Positions 40,038-48,924 of a stretch of 64,000 nt of DNA are shown piece by piece; positions within the stretch are counted from its first letter, which is position 1; each line of letters starts with the position of its first letter. Below the pieces are notes generated by a model that was not told where the DNA came from, ran no database searches, and was given only the letters and a program-made list of their open reading frames with translations. The translations under genes were made by a program, and so were the position numbers. Source of the DNA: an uncultured Pseudodesulfovibrio sp. (GTDB taxonomy: Bacteria; Desulfobacterota; Desulfovibrionia; Desulfovibrionales; Desulfovibrionaceae); assembly GCF_963662885.1 (NCBI RefSeq), contig NZ_OY760064.1, forward strand, positions 434,001 to 498,000. The letters are read 5' to 3'.

Positions 40038-41006
40038 CTGTCCACAACCAAGCTTGAATTCGACGACGGCCACATGGCCAGCCAGCTTTTCGGCCCCCAT
40101 GGTCAGCACCTGAAACTTTTGGGTGAGCGCATCGGCGCGCGCATTGAGAACCGGGGCAACTCGGTGGTCATCGAGACCCCGGAAGGGGAGGAGGACAAGT
40201 CCGATCTGGCCGCCCAGGTTCTGACCCAGCTTTACGCCATGATCCGGCGCGGCAAGGCCGTGTATCCGCAGGACGTTGACTTCGCCTGCCGCATCCTTGA
40301 GCGTCAGCCCTCGGCCGATGTGTGCGAAGTCTTCAAGGGTGACGTTTACGCCACCTCGGGCAAGCGGACCGTATCGCCCAAGTCGCTGAACCAGCGCGAA
40401 TATCTCGACGCCATCCGCGAGTCGGACATGACCTTCGGCATCGGTCCGGCGGGTACGGGCAAGACCTACCTGGCCGTGGCCATGGCCGTGGGCGCCCTGA
40501 CCCGTCGCGAGGTCAAGCGTATTGTCCTGACCCGTCCGGCGGTTGAAGCGGGCGAGAAGCTCGGCTTTCTGCCCGGCGATCTGGCCGAGAAGATCAATCC
40601 GTACCTGCGGCCGCTCTACGACGCCCTGCATGACATGCTCGATTTCGCCAAGGTCCAGGACTACCAGGAGTCCGGAGTCATCGAGGTGGCTCCGCTGGCC
40701 TTCATGCGCGGGCGCACCCTGAACGACGCCTTCATCATCCTGGACGAGGCCCAGAATACCACGCCCGAGCAGATGAAGATGTTCCTGACCCGGCTCGGCT
40801 TCGGCTCCAAGGCCGTGGTCACCGGCGACGTCACCCAGATCGACCTGCCGGTTCACTCGAAATCCGGCCTGCTTCACGCCCGGCACATCCTCGATGGAGT
40901 CAAGGGCGTGAAATTCATCACCTTCGATGAGAAGGACGTCATCCGCCATCCTCTGGTGGGGCGTATTGTCCGGGCCTACGACGCCCATGAGAGCGAAGGA
41001 CAATGA
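40038..41006 (+). CDS. phoH: PhoH-family ATPase
   Basis: The 322-residue protein has an N-terminal KH-like part and the PhoH P-loop ATPase (Walker A GIGPAGTGKTYLA; DEAQNTTPEQM). It is near ybeY, its usual partner in RNA-processing. The frame has no ATG, GTG or TTG at the expected start: a strong GGAGG (40025-40029) stands 8 bases before CTG 40038, which would give M-STTKLEFDDGH. ATG 40074 lacks a binding site, and ATG 39957 lies inside the permease gene. CTG initiation is therefore proposed. Confidence 0.9.
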   Translation: MSTTKLEFDDGHMASQLFGPHGQHLKLLGERIGARIENRGNSVVIETPEGEEDKSDLAAQVLTQLYAMIRRGKAVYPQDVDFACRILERQPSADVCEVFKGDVYATSGKRTVSPKSLNQREYLDAIRESDMTFGIGPAGTGKTYLAVAMAVGALTRREVKRIVLTRPAVEAGEKLGFLPGDLAEKINPYLRPLYDALHDMLDFAKVQDYQESGVIEVAPLAFMRGRTLNDAFIILDEAQNTTPEQMKMFLTRLGFGSKAVVTGDVTQIDLPVHSKSGLLHARHILDGVKGVKFITFDEKDVIRHPLVGRIVRAYDAHESEGQ

Positions 41007-41482
41007 GTGTGGACAGCCCGGTGACGATTATCAGGGAGACAAGGCTCGACCCGAGGTTCCCTCTGTCCCGGTCCGAGCTGGGGGCGCTCTCCGTCATCCT
41101 GCTCGACGCCTTGGGACTCACCGGCAGGATCTTTGAACTGAAGCTGGTGGACGACCGAGAGATCGCCCGGCTCAACAGCGAATTTCTGGGCTGCACCGGC
41201 CCGACCAACATCCTCAGCTTTCCCGCTCACGAAGCCGATGAAGCGTATGCAGAGGTCGGCGATCCCGGGGACCATGTGTTTCTCGGCGAGCTGGCCCTGT
41301 CCGTGGACGCCCTGGTGCGGGAAACCGACCTGTACGGTCAGCTGCCGCTGGAACATCTCGCCCGGCTTCTGGCCCACGGGCTGCTGCATCTGGCCGGGTT
41401 CGACCACGGTGAGATCATGTTTGACATGACCGATGCGGCCGTGGACAGGGTCCTGGACGAACAGCTGGAGACGGCGGAATAG
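41003..41482 (+). CDS. ybeY: Endoribonuclease YbeY
   Basis: The 159-residue protein has the metal motif HGLLHLAGFDH (HxxxHxxxxxH) that defines YbeY, the 16S rRNA-processing and quality-control nuclease. NILSFP is the other family motif. It overlaps phoH by 4 bp (ATGA), a classic pair. Confidence 0.95.
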   Translation: MSVDSPVTIIRETRLDPRFPLSRSELGALSVILLDALGLTGRIFELKLVDDREIARLNSEFLGCTGPTNILSFPAHEADEAYAEVGDPGDHVFLGELALSVDALVRETDLYGQLPLEHLARLLAHGLLHLAGFDHGEIMFDMTDAAVDRVLDEQLETAE

Positions 41483-41484
41483 GC

Positions 41485-43050
41485 ATGCACGGTATTCGAG
41501 GCAAGCAACTGTACAGCCTGATTTTTTACGGCGTCATCTTCGCGGTGGCGGCTGTGGGCGCGCTGGCCTACATGGGCGTACGCGAGATCCGCCACGACGC
41601 GGCCGTGGTGGCCGTGGAGAACTCCGCCCGAGGCCTGTCCGGCGCGGTGACCGTGCTGCTGAACGCCGTGCGCAGTTCCAATCAGGAAATAAGCCAGGGG
41701 TTGCTCAAGAGCCTGGAGCCCGCCGCCTTGCGCAAGGAATTCAGCGCGGTGCTCAAGGATCATCAGAACCTTGAAGCGGTCATGGTCAGCGACGGGCAGG
41801 GGCTGCGCTATCTGCTCACCCGACGCTTTGGCGGCATGGTCGAGGCCGTACCCGACGAGCTGCACACCGTGCTTTCATGGACCTTGCTCAAGGACGGCAA
41901 GGCCGATGACAAGCCGTTTCTCGGCTGGAAGATGAATCTGGCCCAGGTGGACGGCGTTCTCTCCGACGAGTTCAGCCACCTCGAGCCGGGCCAGGTCAAC
42001 TGGCGCGGCGCGAACCGCTTCCACCACGTCAACGTGGCCTGGATCACCGCTTCCTCTCTGGTGGATTCCGGATCAGGCCAGCACCTCATGATTTCCTTCG
42101 CCTTCCCGGCCGAGGCCATTCTGTCCCAGCTCAGCGGGGCGGAGCGCGGCGGGGCGGAGCGCATATTCCTCTACTGGGGCGATGGCCGGGCCATGCCCGT
42201 GAGCGGATTGGGGGCCGACGTGGCCCCGGAACTGTCGGGCAAGGCACTGACTCCGGACGAGCTGCCCGACCCCGTGGTCCGCAAGGCCGTATCCGGGCTG
42301 GCGGCTCTGGAGGACGGAACCCCGGAAAAGCCGTTTCCTTTTACCCTGGACGGCGAGATCTGGTGGACCTGGGCCATGCCCCTGTCCATTTTCGGCGACA
42401 CCCTGTCCCTGGGCGTGGCCGTGCCGCGCAAAAACGTGTTGAACACCCTGACCAGCGATTCCTTCCTGCAGGCAGGGGCCGTGGTCCTCATCCTCATGGC
42501 CTTCGGCGTGCTCTTCGTCCTGCATCGAAGCCGGGGGCGCATCGAGTCCCTCGGTCTGCGGCGTGAGGCTGCGACCACCGAGGACGACATCCTCGCCCTG
42601 ATCCAGGCCGGAGAGGGCGGAAGGCTGGAGTTCAAGCAGACCCTGCGCTTCAATCTCAAGTCCGGCAAAAACGGCAAGGAGATCGAACACGCCTGCCTCA
42701 AGACCGTGTCCGCCTTCCTCAATTCCGAGGGTGGCACCCTGCTTGTCGGCGTGGCCGACGACGGCAGCGTGACCGGCTTTGACGAGGATAATTTCGACAG
42801 TGACGACAAGGCGTTGCTGCACTTCAATAATCTGGTGGACCGGCATATCGGCACCGAGTTCTCGCGGTATATCGACAGCCGTATCATAGAGGTGGGCGAC
42901 AAGCGGGTCCTGAGCGTGCATTGCATCCCGGCCCCGGCTCCGGCCATTCTGGATGCGGCCAAGGGCGAGGAGTTCTATGTGCGCAGCGGACCGGCCAGCC
43001 GCTGCCTGACGTTGAAGCAGTTTCACGAGTGGCTCGGCAGGCACCAGTAG
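41485..43050 (+). CDS. Membrane sensor-like protein with a C-terminal AlbA_2 (Schlafen) domain
   Basis: The 521-residue protein has a helix at residues 10-30, a periplasmic region of about 300 residues, a second helix at about 334-352 (AGAVVLILMAFGVLFVLHRSR), and a cytoplasmic AlbA_2 domain (EGGRLEFKQTLRFNLKSGK, TVSAFLNSEGGTLLVGVADDG, YVRSGPASRCLTLKQ). AlbA_2 domains bind nucleic acid or nucleotides. The topology is that of a one-component sensor, but no effector action is known. It follows ybeY by 2 bp. The start ATG 41485 has only a weak binding site. Confidence 0.82.
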   Translation: MHGIRGKQLYSLIFYGVIFAVAAVGALAYMGVREIRHDAAVVAVENSARGLSGAVTVLLNAVRSSNQEISQGLLKSLEPAALRKEFSAVLKDHQNLEAVMVSDGQGLRYLLTRRFGGMVEAVPDELHTVLSWTLLKDGKADDKPFLGWKMNLAQVDGVLSDEFSHLEPGQVNWRGANRFHHVNVAWITASSLVDSGSGQHLMISFAFPAEAILSQLSGAERGGAERIFLYWGDGRAMPVSGLGADVAPELSGKALTPDELPDPVVRKAVSGLAALEDGTPEKPFPFTLDGEIWWTWAMPLSIFGDTLSLGVAVPRKNVLNTLTSDSFLQAGAVVLILMAFGVLFVLHRSRGRIESLGLRREAATTEDDILALIQAGEGGRLEFKQTLRFNLKSGKNGKEIEHACLKTVSAFLNSEGGTLLVGVADDGSVTGFDEDNFDSDDKALLHFNNLVDRHIGTEFSRYIDSRIIEVGDKRVLSVHCIPAPAPAILDAAKGEEFYVRSGPASRCLTLKQFHEWLGRHQ

Positions 43051-43108
43051 CCGCGCGTCCTTGCCCGCCATGGGTTTCCGGCCTTTGACGGCCAAATTCC
43101 TTTACATT

Positions 43109-43120
43109 CATATTAATATG
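43109..43120 (+). promoter_or_regulatory. Palindrome before argF
   Basis: CATATTAATATG is a perfect 12-bp palindrome about 58 bp before the argF ATG, in an otherwise GC-rich strand. It partly resembles the A/T-rich arginine-regulator boxes, but the resemblance is weak, so ArgR control is only a guess. Confidence 0.35.
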
Positions 43121-43177
43121 GGCCAAACTCCATCTCTTTCCTGATATCTAGGCAATCGATGATGGAGTAAACGTACG

Positions 43178-44077
43178 ATGCCCAAACACTTTCTGACCAT
43201 TCTGGACATCCCGAGGGATGAAGTGAAGCAGGTTATCCTGCGCGCCAAGGAGATGAAGGACGGCAAGGTCCGCACCGATCTTCTGGACGGCAAAACCCTG
43301 CTTTTGATTTTCGAAAAAGCGTCTACCCGGACCCGCGTGTCCTTCGAGGTGGGCGTGCGCCAGTTGGGCGGGGACCCGGTGTTCATCGCCGCCCGCGACT
43401 CCCAGCTGGGGCGCAGCGAACCGCTCAAGGACACCGCTCGTGTCCTGTCGCGATACGCTGACGGGGTCATCGTGCGAACCTTCGGCCAGGAGAAATTGGA
43501 AACCCTGGTCGATTACGGCGACATCCCGGTGGTCAATGCCCTGACCGACGAATACCACCCGTGCCAGGTCATGGCTGACGTCCTGACCATGTACGAGCGC
43601 ACCCCGGACCTGGAAAAGGTCAAGGTTGCCTGGGTCGGCGACGGCAACAACATGGCCCATTCCTTCATCAACGGTTCGGCCGCATTCGGCTACGAGCTGC
43701 GTTTGGCCTGCCCCGAGGGATACAGGCCCGACCAGGCCATCCTGGACAAGGCCGTCGACCTCGGCGCGAAGATCACCCTGACCGACGATCCCAAGGTCGC
43801 CGTGGCCGGGGCTGACTACATCAACACCGACGTATGGGCGTCCATGGGCCAGGAAGCCGAGCAGAAGAAACGCGAAGCCGCGTTCGCCGGCTATATGGTG
43901 GACGAGGCCCTCATGGGTCTGGCTGCGCCGAACGCGAGTTTCATGCACTGCCTGCCCGCTCACCGAGGCGAAGAAGTTTCGGAAGCCGTCTTTGAATCCC
44001 CGGCCTCCATCGTCTGGGATCAGGCCGAGAACCGGCTCCACGCGCAAAAGGCGATCCTTGAGTGGATCTTTAAATAA
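43178..44077 (+). CDS. argF: Ornithine carbamoyltransferase
   Basis: The 299-residue enzyme makes citrulline from ornithine and carbamoyl phosphate. Motifs are STRTRVSFEVG (carbamoyl-phosphate loop), HPCQVMADVLT and HCLPAHRGEEV. ATG 43178 is preceded by GATGGAGTAAACG. It opens the argF-argG-argH operon. Confidence 0.96.
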   Translation: MPKHFLTILDIPRDEVKQVILRAKEMKDGKVRTDLLDGKTLLLIFEKASTRTRVSFEVGVRQLGGDPVFIAARDSQLGRSEPLKDTARVLSRYADGVIVRTFGQEKLETLVDYGDIPVVNALTDEYHPCQVMADVLTMYERTPDLEKVKVAWVGDGNNMAHSFINGSAAFGYELRLACPEGYRPDQAILDKAVDLGAKITLTDDPKVAVAGADYINTDVWASMGQEAEQKKREAAFAGYMVDEALMGLAAPNASFMHCLPAHRGEEVSEAVFESPASIVWDQAENRLHAQKAILEWIFK

Positions 44078-44102
44078 TTTCAAGAAGTACGAGGAATATA
44101 CA

Positions 44103-45335
44103 ATGCAGAAAATTGATAAGGTCGTGCTCGCCTACTCCGGCGGATTGGACACCTCCATCATTCTCAAGTGGCTCAAGAACAACTATGATTGCGATGTGGT
44201 CTGCATGACCGCCGATCTCGGTCAGGGCGAGGAGATGGACGGCATCGAGGCCAAGGCGCTGAAGACCGGCGCGGTCAAGGCCTATGTGGAAGACATGCGC
44301 GAGGAATTCGTGCGCGACTACGTTTTCCCCATGTTCCGGGCCAATGCCTTGTACGAGGGTCGCTATTTGCTGGGTACGGCCATCGCCCGCCCGCTGATCT
44401 CCAAGCGCATGGTCGAAATCGCCGAACTGGAAGGTGCTCAGGCCGTGGCCCACGGCGCCACCGGCAAGGGTAACGACCAGGTTCGTTTCGAGCTGGCCAC
44501 CATGGCGCTCAACCCCCGGTTGACGACGATCGCCCCGTGGCGCGAGTGGGAACTCAAGTCCCGCACCGATCTGATCAATTTCGCCAAGGAAAACGAGATT
44601 CCCATCCCGGTCAGCCGCAAGAAGCCGTGGTCCATCGACGCCAACCTGCTGCATACCTCGTTCGAGGGCGGCGAGTTGGAGGATCCGTGGAATTCCCCGG
44701 GACCGGATTGCTACCGTAACATCACTCCGCCCGAGAAGTGCCCGGACGAGCCCGAGGAGATCACCATCGACTTCGAGGCCGGCGACCCCATCGCCATCAA
44801 CTCCGTGAAGTACTCCCCGGCAGCCCTGCTGGCCAAGCTCAATGAGCTGGGCGGCAAGCACGGCATCGGTCGTGTCGACATGGTCGAGAACCGCTTCGTG
44901 GGCATGAAGTCCCGAGGCGTGTACGAGACTCCCGGCGGAACCATCCTGGCCGCCGCCCACCGTGATCTGGAAGGGCTGTGCATGGACCGCGAGATGATGC
45001 ACCTGCGTGACTCCCTCATTCCCAAATACGCCGAGATGGTGTACTACGGGTACTGGTTCTCGCCCGAGCGCGAGGCCCTGCAGGCCATGATCGACAAGTC
45101 CCAGGAAAAGGTCACCGGCACCGTGCGGGTCAAGCTGTACAAGGGCAACTGCGTGCCGCTGGGCCGCAAATCCCCGTTCTCTCTTTACAACTCCGAGCTG
45201 GCCACTTTCGAGGAAGACTACGTGTACGATCAGTCCGACGCAGCCGGGTTCATCAAGCTGGTTGGCCTGCGCCTCAAGGGCCGCATGCAGCAGTCCAAGT
45301 GGGGCGGAAAAGAGTCCGAAGACTCCTGCGAGTAA
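44103..45335 (+). CDS. argG: Argininosuccinate synthase
   Basis: The 410-residue enzyme joins citrulline and aspartate with ATP. AYSGGLDTS is the N-type ATP pyrophosphatase P-loop; GATGKGNDQVRFE is the other hallmark. ATG 44103 follows GAGGAATATAC, 25 bp after argF. Confidence 0.97.
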   Translation: MQKIDKVVLAYSGGLDTSIILKWLKNNYDCDVVCMTADLGQGEEMDGIEAKALKTGAVKAYVEDMREEFVRDYVFPMFRANALYEGRYLLGTAIARPLISKRMVEIAELEGAQAVAHGATGKGNDQVRFELATMALNPRLTTIAPWREWELKSRTDLINFAKENEIPIPVSRKKPWSIDANLLHTSFEGGELEDPWNSPGPDCYRNITPPEKCPDEPEEITIDFEAGDPIAINSVKYSPAALLAKLNELGGKHGIGRVDMVENRFVGMKSRGVYETPGGTILAAAHRDLEGLCMDREMMHLRDSLIPKYAEMVYYGYWFSPEREALQAMIDKSQEKVTGTVRVKLYKGNCVPLGRKSPFSLYNSELATFEEDYVYDQSDAAGFIKLVGLRLKGRMQQSKWGGKESEDSCE

Positions 45336-45338
45336 GCC

Positions 45339-46724
45339 ATGGCAGACAAGAAGATGTGGGGCGGGCGGTTCGCGCAAGGAACCGCCGCGTCCATGGAGGC
45401 GTTTTCCGAGTCCGTGTCCTTTGACCGGCTCCTCTACGCCGAGGATATACGCGGTTCCCAGGCCCATGCCCGGATGTTGGCCAAGCAGGGCTTTCTGACC
45501 GATGAAGAGGCCCGGACCATCTGCGACGGCCTGGACAAGGTCAAGGCGGAGATCGAATCCGGCGAGTTCGTCTGGAAGACCGAGATGGAAGACGTTCATA
45601 TGAACGTCGAGTCCCGGCTGACCGAGATCATCGGGGCGTTGGGCGGCAAGCTGCACACCGCGCGCAGCCGCAACGATCAGGTGGCGCTGGACTTCCGCCT
45701 GCATGTGGCCGCCAGGCTGGCCGCCTGGCAGCAGTATCTGGCCTCGCTCATCACGGTCTACGTGGACCGCGCCGAAGAGCACAAGGACACCATGCTGCCC
45801 GGCTGCACCCATTTCCAGCCCGCTCAGCCCGTGACCCTGGGTCATCACCTGCTGGCCTATTGCCAGATGTTCAAGCGCGACCATGAGCGCGTGACCGACG
45901 CCCTGAAACGGGTCCGTGTCATGCCGCTGGGCGCTGCGGCCCTGGCCGGTACCACGCACCCCGTGAACCCCCAGGCCGTGGCCGACGACCTCGGCCTGCC
46001 CGCGACCTTCGCCAACTCCATGGATGCCGTGTCCGACCGTGACTTCGTGCTGGAAGCCGTCTTCACCGGTTCCCTGGTCATGGCCCACCTGTCGCGCATG
46101 TGCGAGGAACTGATCATCTGGGCCAACCCGAATTTCGGTTACGTCAAGCTGCCCGACCAGTACGCAACGGGCTCCTCGATCATGCCCCAGAAGAAGAACC
46201 CCGACGCCTGCGAGATCATGCGCGGCAAGACCGGCCGCGTGGTCGGTTCGCTCATGGGTCTGCTCGTCCTGATCAAGGGGCTGCCCATGACCTACAACCG
46301 GGACATGCAGGAAGACAAGGAGCCGTTCTTCGACGCCGACCATACGGTCACCGCGTCGCTCGGCATCATGGCCGACATGCTCCGGCTCATGGAGTTCGTG
46401 CCCGAAAAGATGGCCGCGACCGTCAAGCGCGGGTTCCTCAACGCCACCGAGCTGGCCGACTACCTGGCCGCCAAGGGCGTGCCTTTCCGCGAGGCGCACC
46501 ATATCACCGGTGCGGCCGTGGCGTACGCCGAGGGCAAGGGTGTGGGGCTCGAAGACCTGGAGCTGGACGAGCTGAAGCGTTTCTCCGGCGAGATCGGGGA
46601 AGACGTCTATTCCGTGCTCGACTACTCGGCGGCCATTCGGCGGCGGATCACCCCCGGTGGCACCGGCCCCGATTCGGTGGCCGCGCAGATCAAAGCGTTG
46701 AGAGAGTGGCTCGGTTCCCTGTAG
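45339..46724 (+). CDS. argH: Argininosuccinate lyase
   Basis: The 461-residue fumarase-superfamily enzyme releases arginine and fumarate. It has the signature GSSIMPQKKNPD, with the catalytic Ser and nearby conserved residues. It starts 3 bp after argG. Confidence 0.97.
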   Translation: MADKKMWGGRFAQGTAASMEAFSESVSFDRLLYAEDIRGSQAHARMLAKQGFLTDEEARTICDGLDKVKAEIESGEFVWKTEMEDVHMNVESRLTEIIGALGGKLHTARSRNDQVALDFRLHVAARLAAWQQYLASLITVYVDRAEEHKDTMLPGCTHFQPAQPVTLGHHLLAYCQMFKRDHERVTDALKRVRVMPLGAAALAGTTHPVNPQAVADDLGLPATFANSMDAVSDRDFVLEAVFTGSLVMAHLSRMCEELIIWANPNFGYVKLPDQYATGSSIMPQKKNPDACEIMRGKTGRVVGSLMGLLVLIKGLPMTYNRDMQEDKEPFFDADHTVTASLGIMADMLRLMEFVPEKMAATVKRGFLNATELADYLAAKGVPFREAHHITGAAVAYAEGKGVGLEDLELDELKRFSGEIGEDVYSVLDYSAAIRRRITPGGTGPDSVAAQIKALREWLGSL

Positions 46725-46867
46725 AGGCTGTCCGTAATCCGAGTTTTTTTGCCGAATCACTTGATTTTTCAAACAACGGCATTACTCTAGATTCCTGAAT
46801 TCGCGGCAAACGCGACGTCAAGCGGGCCCCCCGGGCCGTTTATTTGACCCTTACGGAGGACTCTCCT

Positions 46868-48907
46868 TTGAACAACCATATGAAAAATCTTGTCATCTGG
46901 GCGATCATCTTCATTTTGATGGTTGTCCTCTTCAACCTTTTCAACCAGCCCCCTGTGCCCAAGGACACGCCTTCATACAGCGAGTTCCTGTCGATGGTGG
47001 ACAGCGGAGCCGTGGCCTCGGTCAAGATCCAGGGCCCGAAGATTTCCGGCGTAAAGAGCTCCGGCGAGTCGTTCCAGACTTATGCTCCGGACGATCCGAA
47101 GATGATCGAGACCCTCATCGGCAAGGGCGTCGAGGTCAAGGCCGAGCCGCCGGATGAGTCGCCTTGGTACCTGACTCTGCTCCTGTCGTGGTTCCCCATG
47201 ATCCTGCTCATCGGTGTCTGGATATTCTTCATGCGCCAGATGCAGGGCGGCGGCAGCGGCGGACGCGGAGCCATGAGCTTCGGCCGGTCCAAGGCCCGCC
47301 TGATCAACGAGGAGACCGCCAAGGTTACCTTTGACGACGTGGCCGGTGTGGACGAAGCCAAGGAAGAGCTTTCCGAGGTCGTGGACTTTCTGCGCGAACC
47401 GCGCAAGTTCACCCGCCTGGGCGGCCGTATCCCCAAGGGCGTGCTCCTGGTGGGCAGCCCGGGTACCGGTAAGACCCTGCTGGCCCGTGCCGTGGCCGGT
47501 GAGGCGGGCGTGCCGTTCTATTCCATTTCCGGCTCCGACTTCGTCGAGATGTTTGTCGGCGTGGGCGCGTCTCGCGTGCGCGACTTGTTCGCACAGGGCA
47601 AGAAGAACGCTCCCTGCCTGATCTTCATCGATGAAATCGACGCCGTTGGCCGTCAGCGTGGCGCCGGCCTGGGCGGTGGACACGACGAACGCGAGCAGAC
47701 TCTGAACCAGCTGCTTGTCGAAATGGACGGTTTCGAATCCAACGAGGGCGTCATCCTGGTGGCCGCCACCAACCGTCCGGACGTACTCGATCCGGCGTTG
47801 CTGCGGCCCGGCCGTTTCGACCGCCAGGTTGTCGTACCCAACCCCGACCTGCGTGGACGCGAGCGCATCCTCAAGGTGCACAGCCGCAAGACCCCGCTGG
47901 CCCCGGCCGTGGACCTGGAGATCATTGCCAGGGGTACCCCCGGTTTCTCGGGCGCGGATCTGGAAAACCTGGTCAACGAGGCGGCGCTCGGCGCAGCCAA
48001 GTTGGGCAAGGATCGGGTCGATATGAGTGATTTCGAGGAGGCCAAGGACAAGGTCATGATGGGCGGGCGCGAACGCCGGTCCATGATCCTCTCCGAGGAC
48101 GACAAGAAGACCACGGCCTACCATGAGGGCGGACACGCCCTGGTGGCCAAGTTCCTGCCCGGAACCGATCCGGTGCACAAGGTCTCCATCATTCCCCGAG
48201 GGCGTGCGCTTGGCGTGACCATGCAGCTGCCCGGCGAGGATCGCCACAATTATTCCAAGGAATACCTGTGCAACAACATGGCCGTGCTCATGGGCGGCCG
48301 TGTGGCCGAGGAGGTCGTGCTCGACCAGCTGACCACCGGCGCCAGCAACGACATAGAGCGGGCCACCAAGACCGCCCACAACATGGTCTGCATGTGGGGC
48401 ATGTCCGACAAGCTCGGTCCCATGAGTTTCGGTGACAACCAGGAGCAGGTCTTCCTGGGCCGCGAACTCATCCATAACAAGAACTACGGCGAGGAGACGG
48501 CCAAGCTGATCGACTCCGAGGTCCGCCGTTTTGTCGAGGAAGCCCACGAGAAGGCCACCAACCTGATCAAGGAAAATCGCGAACTGCTCGATGCCATCGC
48601 CATGGCCCTATTGGAACGCGAGACCATCTCCGGTCAGGACATCGATCTGCTCATGGAAGGCAAGGAATTGCCGCCTGTGGAACCGAACAACAACTCCGGT
48701 TCGGGATCGTCCGGCTCCACCGGGTCCGGTACGCCTTCGGGCTACACTGCCAACGGACGGGCCACCAACGCCGGTCCCGGGTATGAACCAGTGAGTGAAA
48801 AACCCGGTGATTCGGCCAAGCCTTCCGGAACCGACGAGGACTTCATCCTCGATGACGGTGACGGGGAAGGGCGCGACGGAGACGGCGGCGGAAGCAAGTT
48901 GCAATAA
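46868..48907 (+). CDS. ftsH: ATP-dependent zinc metalloprotease FtsH
   Basis: The 679-residue membrane protease has two N-terminal helices (NLVIWAIIFILMVVLFNLF; FPMILLIGVWIFFM), an AAA domain (Walker A GSPGTGKT, Walker B IFIDEIDAVGRQ, arginine finger RPGRFDRQ) and the zinc motif HEGGH. It degrades unassembled membrane and regulatory proteins. The start TTG 46868 lies 8 bases after GGAGG; later ATG 46880 is less well placed. The C-terminus has a low-complexity Ser/Gly tail. A candidate promoter (TTGATT, 16-17 bp, TACTCT) lies near 46761-46790. Confidence 0.95.
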   Translation: MNNHMKNLVIWAIIFILMVVLFNLFNQPPVPKDTPSYSEFLSMVDSGAVASVKIQGPKISGVKSSGESFQTYAPDDPKMIETLIGKGVEVKAEPPDESPWYLTLLLSWFPMILLIGVWIFFMRQMQGGGSGGRGAMSFGRSKARLINEETAKVTFDDVAGVDEAKEELSEVVDFLREPRKFTRLGGRIPKGVLLVGSPGTGKTLLARAVAGEAGVPFYSISGSDFVEMFVGVGASRVRDLFAQGKKNAPCLIFIDEIDAVGRQRGAGLGGGHDEREQTLNQLLVEMDGFESNEGVILVAATNRPDVLDPALLRPGRFDRQVVVPNPDLRGRERILKVHSRKTPLAPAVDLEIIARGTPGFSGADLENLVNEAALGAAKLGKDRVDMSDFEEAKDKVMMGGRERRSMILSEDDKKTTAYHEGGHALVAKFLPGTDPVHKVSIIPRGRALGVTMQLPGEDRHNYSKEYLCNNMAVLMGGRVAEEVVLDQLTTGASNDIERATKTAHNMVCMWGMSDKLGPMSFGDNQEQVFLGRELIHNKNYGEETAKLIDSEVRRFVEEAHEKATNLIKENRELLDAIAMALLERETISGQDIDLLMEGKELPPVEPNNNSGSGSSGSTGSGTPSGYTANGRATNAGPGYEPVSEKPGDSAKPSGTDEDFILDDGDGEGRDGDGGGSKLQ

Positions 48908-48924
48908 TCGGCAAGCGACAGATC

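Noticed and set aside
44070..46772. 900-codon open frame on the minus strand
   Set aside because: It is the antisense shadow of argG and argH; the plus-strand proteins have full family motifs.
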